Below, in pieces: positions 43,726 to 52,450 of a DNA stretch of 61,541 nt. How positions within the stretch are numbered: the first letter of the stretch is position 1; the number at the start of each line of letters is the position of its first letter. The stretch is from JBGSPQ01 sp041738505. GTDB taxonomy: Bacteria; Patescibacteriota; Gracilibacteria; UBA1369. A program made the translations under genes and the position numbers. Below the pieces are notes generated by a model that saw only the letters and a program-made list of their open reading frames with translations, was not told the DNA's origin and made no database searches. The stretch covers positions 1 to 61,541 of the forward strand of contig JBGSPQ010000032.1 in assembly GCA_041738505.1 (NCBI GenBank), written 5' to 3'.

Positions 43726-45175
43726 AACCAGAAAAGAAAAAGACGTGCTGGGAGAAGTATCGGTCCCCTCCCACGCTTACTTTGGGGCTTTCACAGTCCG
43801 CGCCTACAATAACTTTCAAATCAGCGGAATTACCGCGCCGCCCGAATTCAAGGCTGCGCTGGGCATTATTAAAAAGGCCGCCGCGTTAACCAACCGTGAC
43901 TTAAACGAACTGTCCGCCCGGCACGCCGGCGCCGTTGTTAAAGCCGCCGACGAGTTTATTGACGGCAAATTCGATTTGGAATTTAAGCTGGACGTTTTCC
44001 AGGCGGGCGCCGGCACCCCCTTCAACATGAACGCCAATGAAATCATAGCCAACCGCGCCAACGAAATCCTGGGCGGCAAAAAAGGCACATACTCCCCCAT
44101 CACTCCCAATAACCACGTCAACTGGGGCCAGTCCTCCAACGACGTAATCCCCACCGCCATCAGAATCGCCGCATTGATTGAACTTACAAACCTCCTCCCC
44201 GAAGTGGAAAAACTGGCCGAATCACTGCAAAAAAAAGCGGCGGAATTCAAGGAAATCGTTAAAATAGGCAGAACCCACATGCAGGACGCGGTTCCAATCA
44301 CGCTGGGCCAGGAATTCCAGGCCTACTCTTCATCGGTCGGACGCTCCGCAACTCATATTAAAGAGGCGTTCGCCAAACTGCAGGAAGTACAGATTGGCGG
44401 AACAGCGCTGGGCACGGGCATAACATCCCACCCCCGCTTTAAACCGCTGATGGTCCGGCATCTAAACGAACTTACCGGACTAAAACTCACTTCCACCCGC
44501 TACCCCATGGAGCTGAACGCCAACATGAACGTGTTCGCGCTGGCCTCCAACAGCCTGCATCTACTGGCCAACTCACTAATCAAAATCAGCAACGATTTTG
44601 TCATCCTGAACAGCGGCCCAAAAGGCGGACTAAACGAAATCACCCTTCCCGAAATGGAACCCGGATCATCCATCATGCCCGGCAAAGTAAACCCCTCCAT
44701 CGCCGAATGCGTAAGCATGGTCGGTTTTCAGATTATGGGCAACAACCTGACCATCAACTCTGCGGTCCAACACGCCAACCTGGAACTAAACGTTATGACA
44801 CCGGTCATCATGTTCAACCTGCTCTGGTCCATGGAACTGTTGGAAAGAACCTGTAAAATGTTCCGCACAAAATGCGTTGACGGGATTGTCGCCAACAAAG
44901 ACGACTGCCAAAGACTGCTGGATCAAAGCCTTTGTCTGGCCACCGGACTTTCCCCCTATCTGGGATATTCCGTAACGGCGCTTCTGGTAAAAGAGGCCTT
45001 AAAGAAAAAACAAACCCTCTACGAAACCGTGGCAAATAAAAATTTTATGAAAGAAAACGAGCTGAAACAGATATTGTCGGCCAAAAAACTCACATCGCCC
45101 CATCTTAGCGACAAAGCTCTGATAAAAAGGATTAAATCCAATTTAAATTATCAAAAATATCTAAAGAAAACTTGA
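43718..45175 (+). CDS. aspartase/fumarase superfamily lyase
   Basis: 485 aa. Catalytic features: QSSNDVIPTA, GRTHMQDAVPITLGQEF, and the mobile loop GSSIMPGKVNP with the catalytic Ser. FQAGAGTPFNMNANEIIANRA and LELNVMTPVIMFNLL are aspartase-like, while QSSND (aspartases usually have STND) leans to fumarase. It therefore makes fumarate from aspartate or from malate. Being the last gene of the frd operon, with overlapping start, it supplies the reductase. ATG 43718 is used because the upstream frame lies within frdD. It ends with TGA. Confidence 0.88.
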   Translation: MSKTRKEKDVLGEVSVPSHAYFGAFTVRAYNNFQISGITAPPEFKAALGIIKKAAALTNRDLNELSARHAGAVVKAADEFIDGKFDLEFKLDVFQAGAGTPFNMNANEIIANRANEILGGKKGTYSPITPNNHVNWGQSSNDVIPTAIRIAALIELTNLLPEVEKLAESLQKKAAEFKEIVKIGRTHMQDAVPITLGQEFQAYSSSVGRSATHIKEAFAKLQEVQIGGTALGTGITSHPRFKPLMVRHLNELTGLKLTSTRYPMELNANMNVFALASNSLHLLANSLIKISNDFVILNSGPKGGLNEITLPEMEPGSSIMPGKVNPSIAECVSMVGFQIMGNNLTINSAVQHANLELNVMTPVIMFNLLWSMELLERTCKMFRTKCVDGIVANKDDCQRLLDQSLCLATGLSPYLGYSVTALLVKEALKKKQTLYETVANKNFMKENELKQILSAKKLTSPHLSDKALIKRIKSNLNYQKYLKKT

Positions 45176-45176
45176 C

Positions 45177-45182
45177 TATAAT
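45177..45182 (+). promoter_or_regulatory. -10 box of basic protein gene
   Basis: TATAAT just after the lyase stop, 43 bases before the ATG at 45226. The -35 region is not well matched. Confidence 0.4.
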
Positions 45183-45225
45183 CTCATCCTCCGTTTAAAT
45201 ACATACGCTTTAACCAAGAAATAAA

Positions 45226-45540
45226 ATGGCCAACAGTCTTCAGCACGGATTACATACAATGAACGCCACGCGCCCCAAGAGCAAAATGTGGAAAAGAAAA
45301 AACAAGGCCAAAGCGGCCGAAAGAAAAGCTCCGCTTCTGGCAGCCCTTGTAAAAGCCAAAAGACCTACAAAAGCGGCATTGAAAGGGCCATCGGTCAAAC
45401 CAGTGCGCAAAAAGGTAAAAAAAGCACCGGTTGAAGTCGCAAAGGCCAAATCAACCGCAAAAGCGGAACCAAAAACCGCCGCAAAAAAACCTGCTGCCAA
45501 AAAAGCTCCGGCCAAAGCCGAACAGGCCAAACTGGTCTAG
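45226..45540 (+). CDS. Lys/Ala-rich histone H1-like basic protein
   Basis: 104 aa. A conserved-looking head (NSLQHGLHTMNATRPKSKMW) is followed by a Lys/Ala/Pro tail with repeated AAKK/KAP units (about 60-100), the composition of bacterial H1-like proteins that bind DNA or RNA. No acidic stretches or membrane segment. It is a monocistronic unit with two hairpins after the stop. A nucleoid role is inferred from composition only. Confidence 0.7.
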   Translation: MANSLQHGLHTMNATRPKSKMWKRKNKAKAAERKAPLLAALVKAKRPTKAALKGPSVKPVRKKVKKAPVEVAKAKSTAKAEPKTAAKKPAAKKAPAKAEQAKLV

Positions 45541-45549
45541 ATCATTGCT

Positions 45550-45608
45550 GGCGGACTCTCCGCCCTAAATCTTTCAACAATAACGCCCACCAACCCGGGC
45601 GTTTTGTT
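45550..45608 (+). terminator. double-hairpin terminator
   Basis: GGCGGA/TCCGCC with a 3-nt loop (45550-45564) directly after the stop, then AACGCCC (45582-45588) pairing with GGGCGTT (45597-45603) and followed by TTTTGTT. Confidence 0.7.
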
Positions 45609-45669
45609 ATAGGATGTAAATTTATAAGGTTTTATGATATAATTATCGGATTATATCAACCCTGTATTT

Positions 45670-46998
45670 ATGGACCTGACCGGACTGATCATTCCGTTTG
45701 GCGCGAGCATACTAATCGGCGCGCTTATCGGACTGGAACGCGAACGCAAAAAACAGCAGGCCCAAAACTTAAGCGCCGTGGGCATCCGCACCAGCATCTT
45801 AATCGCGCTGTTCGGCTCATTAGGCGGTTATTTGGGACAATTATACAATCCCGCAATATTCTTTGCTGCGTTTGCATCGCTGATTGTTCTGGTTATCAGT
45901 ACACACATTTCCCTGATTATCAAACACGACCGCATCGGAATCACAACGGAAATTACCACCATTCTGCTATTTCTATTCGGGGCGATGTGCACATACGGTT
46001 TGGCTCAATTGGCCGTAATTCTGGCCATCATAACAACATTGGTGCTTTCCCTGCGCGATTACCTTCACACAACCATCGCCAACATCAGCGACACCGAACT
46101 TTATGACACGCTTAAATTCGCCATCATCGCTTTTATAGTCCTGCCATTCCTCCCCGACCAAAACTTTGACACTCAGATTTTCGGAACAATTATGCCGGAA
46201 TTGGTCGCGGGCACGGGAATCACAAGTGTAGATGTATTAAATCCATACAAAATCTGGCTCCTGATTGTATTCGTTTCCGGTATCAGTTTTTTGGGGTACA
46301 TCCTTGTAAAAGTTCTTGGCAAAAAAGTGGGTATCGGAGTTACCGGACTATTGGGCGGATTTTATTCAAGCACCGCGACTTCGCTCACACTGGCCGATAA
46401 AAGTAAAAAAACAACCAGCAAAAACCTCAACCCTTTTATCGCGGGAATCACCCTGGCCATCGCCACCAGCTTTATAAAGATGTTCATTTTCATAAGAACG
46501 CTTAACGAAGAATTGTTTTGGAGAATACTGCTTCCGATGGGATTAATGTTTGTCTTTCTGCTCGTCATAGGACTTTTGATGATGTTCAAAAAAAGCGCCT
46601 CTGACAAAGAAGCCAATAAAAAAGCGACCAGTGAAAGGACTTTGGAAACACCCTTCAAACTCAAAAAAGCCGTTGAACTGGGTGCATTTATAGTCGGCGC
46701 CCTGATAATTGCCAAAATTTCCCTGGCCTATGCCGGAATAGAACTTTATTACGTAGTAGCCATCCTCTGCTCGTTGCTGGCAATAGACGACCCCATTATC
46801 GTCAGCACCTCTGCCATTGCCGGCACGCTGATAGACATGGATAACGCCAAAAACATCATTCTGCTGGTCATTTTCCTTAACGCCGTTCAAAAAGCGGGCA
46901 TCGTCTGGATTTTCGGCAACCGCAAAATGGTTCGCCCCCTTCTTTACATCTTTGCCGGACTTTTGCTTGTCACCGCAGCCGGGTTCATTTATCTTTAG
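45670..46998 (+). CDS. MgtC/SapB-DUF4010 membrane protein
   Basis: 442 aa with about eleven to twelve membrane helices. The N-terminal MgtC/SapB domain has ASILIGALIGLERERKKQQ and GIRTSILIALFGSLGGYLG. The C-terminal DUF4010 half contains TGLLGGFYSSTATSLTLAD. Family members are linked to magnesium limitation and membrane energetics, but transport has not been shown. It stands alone between a terminator and the ftsQ-like gene. Confidence 0.85.
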   Translation: MDLTGLIIPFGASILIGALIGLERERKKQQAQNLSAVGIRTSILIALFGSLGGYLGQLYNPAIFFAAFASLIVLVISTHISLIIKHDRIGITTEITTILLFLFGAMCTYGLAQLAVILAIITTLVLSLRDYLHTTIANISDTELYDTLKFAIIAFIVLPFLPDQNFDTQIFGTIMPELVAGTGITSVDVLNPYKIWLLIVFVSGISFLGYILVKVLGKKVGIGVTGLLGGFYSSTATSLTLADKSKKTTSKNLNPFIAGITLAIATSFIKMFIFIRTLNEELFWRILLPMGLMFVFLLVIGLLMMFKKSASDKEANKKATSERTLETPFKLKKAVELGAFIVGALIIAKISLAYAGIELYYVVAILCSLLAIDDPIIVSTSAIAGTLIDMDNAKNIILLVIFLNAVQKAGIVWIFGNRKMVRPLLYIFAGLLLVTAAGFIYL

Positions 46999-47043
46999 GC
47001 CACAGCGTAAATCCGCTGATACTTTGTGACCGGCAGATAACCC

Positions 47044-47991
47044 ATGGGTCTTTTTAACAGGAACAAAAAAGCAAAAAAACGGATCCAGCCGGGAACCTCC
47101 GCGAAAATATCGCAATTCCGCACTCCGTACAGAAAAAATTCCGAAACCTTTACCGAAAGAAAAACCAGAAGAAAAACCCGCAGCTACGCTTCCGCCATCC
47201 CGTCATCAAAATTCAAACAAAAACCGGATTCCAACAGACTTAAAGCGATTGCGGCAATCACCCTAAGCGCGGGACTGCTTGCATTTGGCATCTATTCGGC
47301 ATTTTTTTCCGACTGGCTGTTGGTCGAAAATTTCCAAATAGAGGAGGAAGGGACGATGATAGACGATTACCAGAAAATGAAAACCATCCTGCAAAATATC
47401 GTTGACCAGAACATCCTGCTGGTAAACGAAGAAGCGTTGATCGGGGAAATCCGCGCCAACCACCCCGAAATAGACAAAATCAAAATCAAAAAAATCCTGC
47501 CCGATACAATTAAAATTGAATACACAAAATTCCCCACAACCGCCAATATCGTAAATATAGTGCAGGGCATACAGAAAAAATTCCTCACCGACAGCCAAGG
47601 ATTTTTGATTGAGGAAAACATGGAACAGCTTGATCTCCCTCATATTTACATTGAAACAACAGAACCGCTGGAAGTGCGCCACACCATCCTCCCCGACCCG
47701 ATACGAAGCCGCGAAAGACTCTCCTACATCATCAATTCCGTTAATCTGTTTGAGGAAAAATTCGGCATCAAAGTTCTCTATGCCGACTTTAAACAACGTG
47801 AACGCGAAGTCCACCTTCACACCGAAAAATATTTTTACGTCATGCTGGACATGGAAAAAGATCTTAACCGGCAAATTGAAAAACTGAAAAAAGCACTCCA
47901 AAAATTAGACATATACCAGACACCTCTGGTATATATTGACTTGAGAATATCGGGAAAAGACACGGAAAAAGTAATCTATAAACGCAAATAA
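47044..47991 (+). CDS. ftsQ: FtsQ/DivIB-like cell division protein
   Basis: 315 aa. A long basic cytosolic tail (1-about 63), one membrane helix (about 66-88), a POTRA domain (about 92-165, LVENFQIEEEG and KIKKILPDTIKIEY) and a beta domain ending at the tail. This order matches FtsQ, which links the divisome parts at midcell. The Sbp (DUF1290) gene starting one base later is a common ftsQ neighbour in Gram-positive division clusters. ftsA and ftsZ are not in the window. Confidence 0.75.
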   Translation: MGLFNRNKKAKKRIQPGTSAKISQFRTPYRKNSETFTERKTRRKTRSYASAIPSSKFKQKPDSNRLKAIAAITLSAGLLAFGIYSAFFSDWLLVENFQIEEEGTMIDDYQKMKTILQNIVDQNILLVNEEALIGEIRANHPEIDKIKIKKILPDTIKIEYTKFPTTANIVNIVQGIQKKFLTDSQGFLIEENMEQLDLPHIYIETTEPLEVRHTILPDPIRSRERLSYIINSVNLFEEKFGIKVLYADFKQREREVHLHTEKYFYVMLDMEKDLNRQIEKLKKALQKLDIYQTPLVYIDLRISGKDTEKVIYKRK

Positions 47992-47992
47992 A

Positions 47993-48349
47993 ATGATCTG
48001 GGCGATACTCGGCATCCTGATTGGAATAATTATCGGCCTGGCCGTTAACTTTCCAATACCGCTTGAACTGACCAAATATTCAGCCGTTGTCATTATGGGC
48101 ATATTGGACGCGCTTTTTGGGGCCATCAGAGCGGAAGTCACAAAAGACCGGTTTAATAGCACAATTTTCATCACCGGACTGCTTTTCAACATCATTCTTG
48201 CCATTGCCATCACCCTTCTGGGCGAAAAACTGGGGCTTGAGCTTTACCTGGCCGCCACTTTTGTCTTTACGTTCCGCATTTTCTCCAATGTGGGCATCAC
48301 CCGCCGGGCCGTACTGCAAAATCTGCTGAAACAGAAAAAAGACGACTAA
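47993..48349 (+). CDS. sbp: DUF1290 small basic protein (Sbp)
   Basis: 118 aa with about three membrane helices. PIPLELTKYSAVVIMGILDALFGAIRAE (about 21-48) is the family core, ending in a basic tail. Sbp genes lie beside ftsQ/ftsZ in many Gram-positive bacteria and affect division. It starts one base after the ftsQ-like stop, so cotranscription is clear. Confidence 0.9.
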   Translation: MIWAILGILIGIIIGLAVNFPIPLELTKYSAVVIMGILDALFGAIRAEVTKDRFNSTIFITGLLFNIILAIAITLLGEKLGLELYLAATFVFTFRIFSNVGITRRAVLQNLLKQKKDD

Positions 48350-48353
48350 GATA

Positions 48354-48382
48354 TTGAAGAAAAAGCAAAAATAAAGTATAAT
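48354..48382 (+). promoter_or_regulatory. promoter of 188-aa protein/pilT unit
   Basis: TTGAAG (48354-48359), a 17-bp spacer and TATAAT (48377-48382), 41 bases before ATG 48424. Confidence 0.65.
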
Positions 48383-48423
48383 AGTAAGGAAATAACAAAA
48401 ACGAAAACTCATAAAAAAACAAA

Positions 48424-48990
48424 ATGAAACAAGCATCCAAACTGGCTTTGCTGAAAGAAATGCTGGAATCCGCGGAATCCAGTCTTAGAAGTGCCAAACA
48501 AATTTTGAACGAACTGACCACCGGAGAAGGAAAAAACCAGTATGCCGCCATGGCAGCGAAGGTCGGATCGGTTGATTTTTCGGAGAGCGAACAGGTTATA
48601 GAAGGGGTTTTCGACGGACAGAATATGATCGGCCCGGATAAAAAAACCTATTCGGTTCCGGCCAATTACGCCAGCAAATCCAAACTGATTCCCGGGGACA
48701 TTTTAAAACTTACAATCACCCCCGACGGATCTTTTGTATATAAACAAATCGGCCCGATTGAAAGAAAACGCATTGTTGGCATCGTAACCTACGATGACGG
48801 CCAGTATAAAGTTCTTGGCGAAGGCAAAGCATATAAAGTGCTTCTTGCCTCCGTAACATATTTCCGCGCCGAAATCGGCGATAAAGTTACTCTGATTGTC
48901 CCCGAACTGGAAGAAAGCGAATGGGGTGCGATAGAAAACGTCCTGCCCAAAGACGGTGAAAGCACCGGTCTGGAGGATTTGGACATCTAA
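48424..48990 (+). CDS. conserved-looking protein upstream of pilT, 188 aa
   Basis: An N-terminal coiled-coil (about 1-32, LALLKEMLESAESSLRSAKQ) and two beta-rich segments (about 55-115 and 118-165) that could be small OB- or SH3-like barrels (SKLIPGDILKLTITPDGSF; AEIGDKVTLIVPELEES). No family is recognised. It lies 31 bases upstream of pilT under a shared promoter, so a link to pilus control is possible. Confidence 0.7.
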   Translation: MKQASKLALLKEMLESAESSLRSAKQILNELTTGEGKNQYAAMAAKVGSVDFSESEQVIEGVFDGQNMIGPDKKTYSVPANYASKSKLIPGDILKLTITPDGSFVYKQIGPIERKRIVGIVTYDDGQYKVLGEGKAYKVLLASVTYFRAEIGDKVTLIVPELEESEWGAIENVLPKDGESTGLEDLDI

Positions 48991-49021
48991 AAAAATCAAA
49001 ACAAAATAAAAACAAAAAAAT

Positions 49022-50071
49022 ATGCTAATGGATAAAATTTTCCGCACAGCGGTACAATATAAAGCTTCCGATATTTACATCACCACCGGAAGCAAACCCG
49101 TTCTTCGTATTAACGGGGATCTTGTTTTAATTGAAGAACACGCCGTCATGACCAAAAAACTGGCGGAGGAGTATCTGATTGAAACAATGAACGACGAGCA
49201 AAAAGAATATTTTGCCAAGAATCTGGAACTGGATTTCTCATTGGATATTGCCAGTATATCCAGGTTCAGGGTAAACATTTTCGTACAGAGAAAAGGCATC
49301 GCCGCGGTATTCAGACTTATTCCGGAAGCGGTCTACAGTATTGATGAACTGGGTCTGCCCGAAACGCTCAAAGGAATCACCCAGTACAACAACGGTCTTG
49401 TGATAGTCACCGGCCCCACCGGTTCGGGTAAATCGACAACACTGGCCGCCATGCTCAATGAGGTCAATGTCAACGAAGCCGAGCACATTATCACAATTGA
49501 AGATCCTATTGAGTTCGTGCACGAAAACAAGAAATCAATCATTGAACAAAGAGAGGTAAAAACCCACACCAAAAGCTTTACAAGAGCTCTTAGATCGGCT
49601 CTCCGCGAAGACCCGGATGTAATTTTGGTAGGAGAAATGCGCGACCTGGAAACCATCGCCCTGGCAATTACCGCGGCGGAAACGGGACACCTTGTGTTCG
49701 CCACCCTGCACACCAGCGGAGCGGCAAAATCCATTGATCGTATGATTGACGCATTTCCGTTTGAACAGCAAAACCAGATTCGTTCACAGCTTTCCGAAAG
49801 TCTACGTGCCGTAATCTGGCAGAATCTGATTAAAACAAAAGACGGAAAAGGCCGAGTGGCACCGCTTGAAATCATGATTAACAACAGCGGTATCGCCAAT
49901 ATGATCAGAAAAGGAAAAACTCATCAGATAGACTCCGCGATTGAAACCGGATTTAAGGAAGGAATGCAGACCATGAAAAAAGCCGTAACCGACTACCTGG
50001 AGTCCGATCTTATCACCGAAGAAGCCGCTTACAGCTGTCTGCCACCGGAAACCGAAAGTCTGGACGTGTAA
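49022..50071 (+). CDS. pilT: type IV pilus retraction ATPase PilT
   Basis: 349 aa hexameric ATPase that depolymerises pili. Walker A GPTGSGKSTT (131-140), Asp box and Walker B LREDPDVILVGEMRDLETI, His box GHLVFATLHTSGA and the AIRxxxK-type C-terminus. It powers retraction for twitching or host attachment. Extension ATPase pilB is not in the window. An internal ATG at 49028 is an alternative start. Confidence 0.95.
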   Translation: MLMDKIFRTAVQYKASDIYITTGSKPVLRINGDLVLIEEHAVMTKKLAEEYLIETMNDEQKEYFAKNLELDFSLDIASISRFRVNIFVQRKGIAAVFRLIPEAVYSIDELGLPETLKGITQYNNGLVIVTGPTGSGKSTTLAAMLNEVNVNEAEHIITIEDPIEFVHENKKSIIEQREVKTHTKSFTRALRSALREDPDVILVGEMRDLETIALAITAAETGHLVFATLHTSGAAKSIDRMIDAFPFEQQNQIRSQLSESLRAVIWQNLIKTKDGKGRVAPLEIMINNSGIANMIRKGKTHQIDSAIETGFKEGMQTMKKAVTDYLESDLITEEAAYSCLPPETESLDV

Positions 50072-50076
50072 AAAAA

Positions 50077-51084
50077 TCAGAAAGGAATATAGCTGATTAA
50101 AGATTCTCTGAAAACCAGGCTTACAATATACAAAACATAAGAAGCCAACAGCACCGCCCCCGAAAAACGGGTTAATTGCTTTTGCTTTAAAAGAATCAAA
50201 AAGAAAAGAATCGTAACGGCCAAAGTATAAACGGCATCCACCAACAAGGCCGGATCAAAATTGACGGGAATAACCACCGCAGTCAGACCCAGCACCAGAA
50301 AAACATTAAAAATGTTACTACCCACAATATTGCCAATGGCAATGTCTTTTTCGTTTTTTAACGCGGCAACAATGCTGGTTACAAGTTCGGGAAGCGACGT
50401 TCCGACAGCCACTATTGTAAGACCGACAATGGCCTCACTGATGCCAAGCGCCGTGGCAATCACCACCGCCTGATCAACCACCAATTTTCCACCCACCATA
50501 ATGCCGGCCAGACCTCCGACAATCATTAAAGCAAGAAACCAGATGGAATCCCGGTAATGTTGCATTTCCTTTTTTTCAATCTCATCCTCCTGCACCTGCG
50601 CCGACTTAAAATCACCAAAAATATAGTAAAGAAAAACAACAAAGAAGAACAAAAGAATCAACCCGTCCCCCAAAGTCAGCCTGTTAAACTCAACCCCGTG
50701 ATTCTGAAAAAACGTGTCATAACCCATCACAATCAAAACCACCATCGCCAGTATGCTAAGCGGTATGCCATGGGAAAGCGTGCTTTTGGAAACGGGGATA
50801 GCCCTCAATAAAGCGGCAACTCCCAAAACCAGAGCAATGTTCGCCACATTGCTTCCAATCACATTACCTATGGCGATGTCGGCACTGCCCTGCAAAGCCG
50901 CAATCAAAGAAACGGTAGCTTCCGGCGCGCTGGTACCAAAAGCAACCAGAGTAAGACCCACAATCAGCTTTGGAACCTTGTATTTCTTGGCCAGACCGGC
51001 CGCTCCGTCCACAAAAATATCCGCCGATTTAATCAGTAAATAAAACCCGAAAAGCAAAAAAAGAATTGTCCAGAATGAAAGCAT
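50077..51084 (-). CDS. Na+/Ca2+ exchanger family protein (CaCA, YrbG-like)
   Basis: 335 aa with about ten helices in two inverted halves. Each has the alpha-repeat signature: LTLVAFGTSAPEATVSLIAAL with IGNVIGSNVANI, and LTIVAVGTSLPELVTSIVAAL with IGNIVGSNIFNV. It exchanges calcium for sodium or protons across the membrane. It converges with pilT (five bases between stops) and is preceded by tRNA-Ala. Confidence 0.93.
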   Translation of the reverse strand: MLSFWTILFLLFGFYLLIKSADIFVDGAAGLAKKYKVPKLIVGLTLVAFGTSAPEATVSLIAALQGSADIAIGNVIGSNVANIALVLGVAALLRAIPVSKSTLSHGIPLSILAMVVLIVMGYDTFFQNHGVEFNRLTLGDGLILLFFFVVFLYYIFGDFKSAQVQEDEIEKKEMQHYRDSIWFLALMIVGGLAGIMVGGKLVVDQAVVIATALGISEAIVGLTIVAVGTSLPELVTSIVAALKNEKDIAIGNIVGSNIFNVFLVLGLTAVVIPVNFDPALLVDAVYTLAVTILFFLILLKQKQLTRFSGAVLLASYVLYIVSLVFRESLISYIPF

Positions 51085-51096
51085 AAATACGTATTA

Positions 51097-51172
51097 TGGT
51101 GGAGCTGAGGGGGATCGAACCCCTGACCTCACCCATGCCATGGGCGCGCTCTACCAGCTGAGCTACAGCCCC
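51097..51172 (-). tRNA. tRNA-Ala (anticodon GGC)
   Basis: Reverse-strand cloverleaf: acceptor GGGGCTG/CAGCTCC with one wobble pair, D-arm GCTC AGCTGGTA GAGC, anticodon loop ATGGCAT (GGC), T-arm AGGGG TTCGATC CCCCT, discriminator A and encoded CCA at 51097-51099. Confidence 0.96.
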
Positions 51173-51275
51173 ATAATTCGCCGGTTTATCTTTTGGTACG
51201 GATTAAAACCTGCAAAATATTATAAGAAACAGTGGCCAAACGCAATCCCGACACACCTTGCCCCGCGCTTAATCA

Positions 51276-51304
51276 TTGCTCAAGAAAGGCAAAAATGGTA
51301 TAAT
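51276..51304 (+). promoter_or_regulatory. promoter of the T4SS_pilin-like cluster
   Basis: TTGCTC (51276-51281), a 17-bp spacer and TATAAT (51299-51304), 23 bases before ATG 51327. It is the only strong promoter seen ahead of the five small membrane protein genes. Confidence 0.65.
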
Positions 51305-51326
51305 ATAAAGATATTTTTGAAGCTAT

Positions 51327-51770
51327 ATGAATATGAAATTGGCAAAAAACACATCCCTGCTGATTATGGCTGTAATATGCCTTCAACTGGCGGGCCCGAC
51401 ATTACCGGTATACGCCGACAACGGGACAACTACAACACCTCCGGCAGATACAACAGACGATGAAGGTTCGCCAACCGCCCCCGTCACTCCATCCAGCGTG
51501 AAAGTTTTTGATTATCTTACTGCTCCGGGACAAGCCAAAACCACAACCATAGGCGCGTATATTGTAAGATTCGTAAACTTTCTTGCACTGCTCATCGGAT
51601 CATTCGGCATTTTGGCGGTAATTGTGGGTGGATATTTTCTGCTCACCGCCGGTGGCCGCGAAGAAGCAATCACGCGGGGAAAAGACATCATCAAATTCGC
51701 CATAATCGGCATCATAGTTGCCGTTTCGGCTTTCTGGCTTGTTGCCGCGGTACAAAGCCTGTTTTATTGA
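51327..51770 (+). CDS. T4SS_pilin (VirB2/TrbC-like) protein 1
   Basis: 147 aa. Signal peptide of about 31 residues (ending VYA), a Thr/Pro-rich spacer, then two membrane helices (about 78-103 and 120-145) joined by a short charged loop GGREEAITRGKD. This is the layout of VirB2-like pilins and of the small paired-helix proteins common in Patescibacteria. ATG 51333 is an alternative start. First gene of five. Confidence 0.75.
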   Translation: MNMKLAKNTSLLIMAVICLQLAGPTLPVYADNGTTTTPPADTTDDEGSPTAPVTPSSVKVFDYLTAPGQAKTTTIGAYIVRFVNFLALLIGSFGILAVIVGGYFLLTAGGREEAITRGKDIIKFAIIGIIVAVSAFWLVAAVQSLFY

Positions 51771-51780
51771 TAAACCCATA

Positions 51781-52449
51781 ATGAAACTGAGAAATATAAC
51801 AAAAAGATTAATAGCTCCAAACGGACCGCTTTCCAAAATCCTGCTGGGTATAATTTTGATGATTATGTTTTCCCCCACAGCTTTCGCGCAGCAATTCAAA
51901 TGTGAAGAACTTAATCTTTCTGAACTTAAAGTAAATGATACTGTTGTATTCTCCGCTGAAGAAGCTGGAAAGAACGCTAAAAAATTGGAAAACTATATAA
52001 TTACAATTCTTGAAGAAGAAATCGGATCAAGCAGTTCCAGCGGCACAATCACCCCGAACGAAAAAGCCGCAGAAAGCATGACCTGCTTCCGTATTACAAA
52101 ATGTACAACGGCAAACAACAAAACCACCTGTACTTCAGGATATGCCAGCTATTGTGATCCCGGAACAAACATTTTCTGCCAGCGCGTACAGGTATTAATT
52201 TCCCAGTCCGGAATAGACCTTTTAATGTCCTACCTTGGAATCATTTACCGCTGGGCCGCCAGCGTTATCGGAATTGTATCGGTAGCATATCTTATTTACG
52301 GGGGATTCCTGATCGGTACGGCGCAGGACGACACCAGTAAAATAGATAAAGCTAAAGAAAAAATCTTCCAGTCAATCGCGGGTTTGGTACTGTTGTTCCT
52401 TTCCGCCGTCATTCTTTACACCATCAACCCCAACTTTTTTACGCTCTAG
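51781..52449 (+). CDS. T4SS_pilin-like protein 2, with N-terminal extracellular domain
   Basis: 222 aa. Signal peptide (to about residue 36, FAQQ), an extracytoplasmic part with several Cys residues (FKCEEL, MTCFRITKCTTANNKTTCTSG, YCDPG, FCQRV) likely forming disulfides, then two helices joined by TAQDDTSKIDKAKEK. It starts 10 bases after the first pilin. The Cys-rich insert sets it apart from its neighbours. The DsbA-like protein in this window could act on it. Confidence 0.72.
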   Translation: MKLRNITKRLIAPNGPLSKILLGIILMIMFSPTAFAQQFKCEELNLSELKVNDTVVFSAEEAGKNAKKLENYIITILEEEIGSSSSSGTITPNEKAAESMTCFRITKCTTANNKTTCTSGYASYCDPGTNIFCQRVQVLISQSGIDLLMSYLGIIYRWAASVIGIVSVAYLIYGGFLIGTAQDDTSKIDKAKEKIFQSIAGLVLLFLSAVILYTINPNFFTL

Positions 52450-52450
52450 A

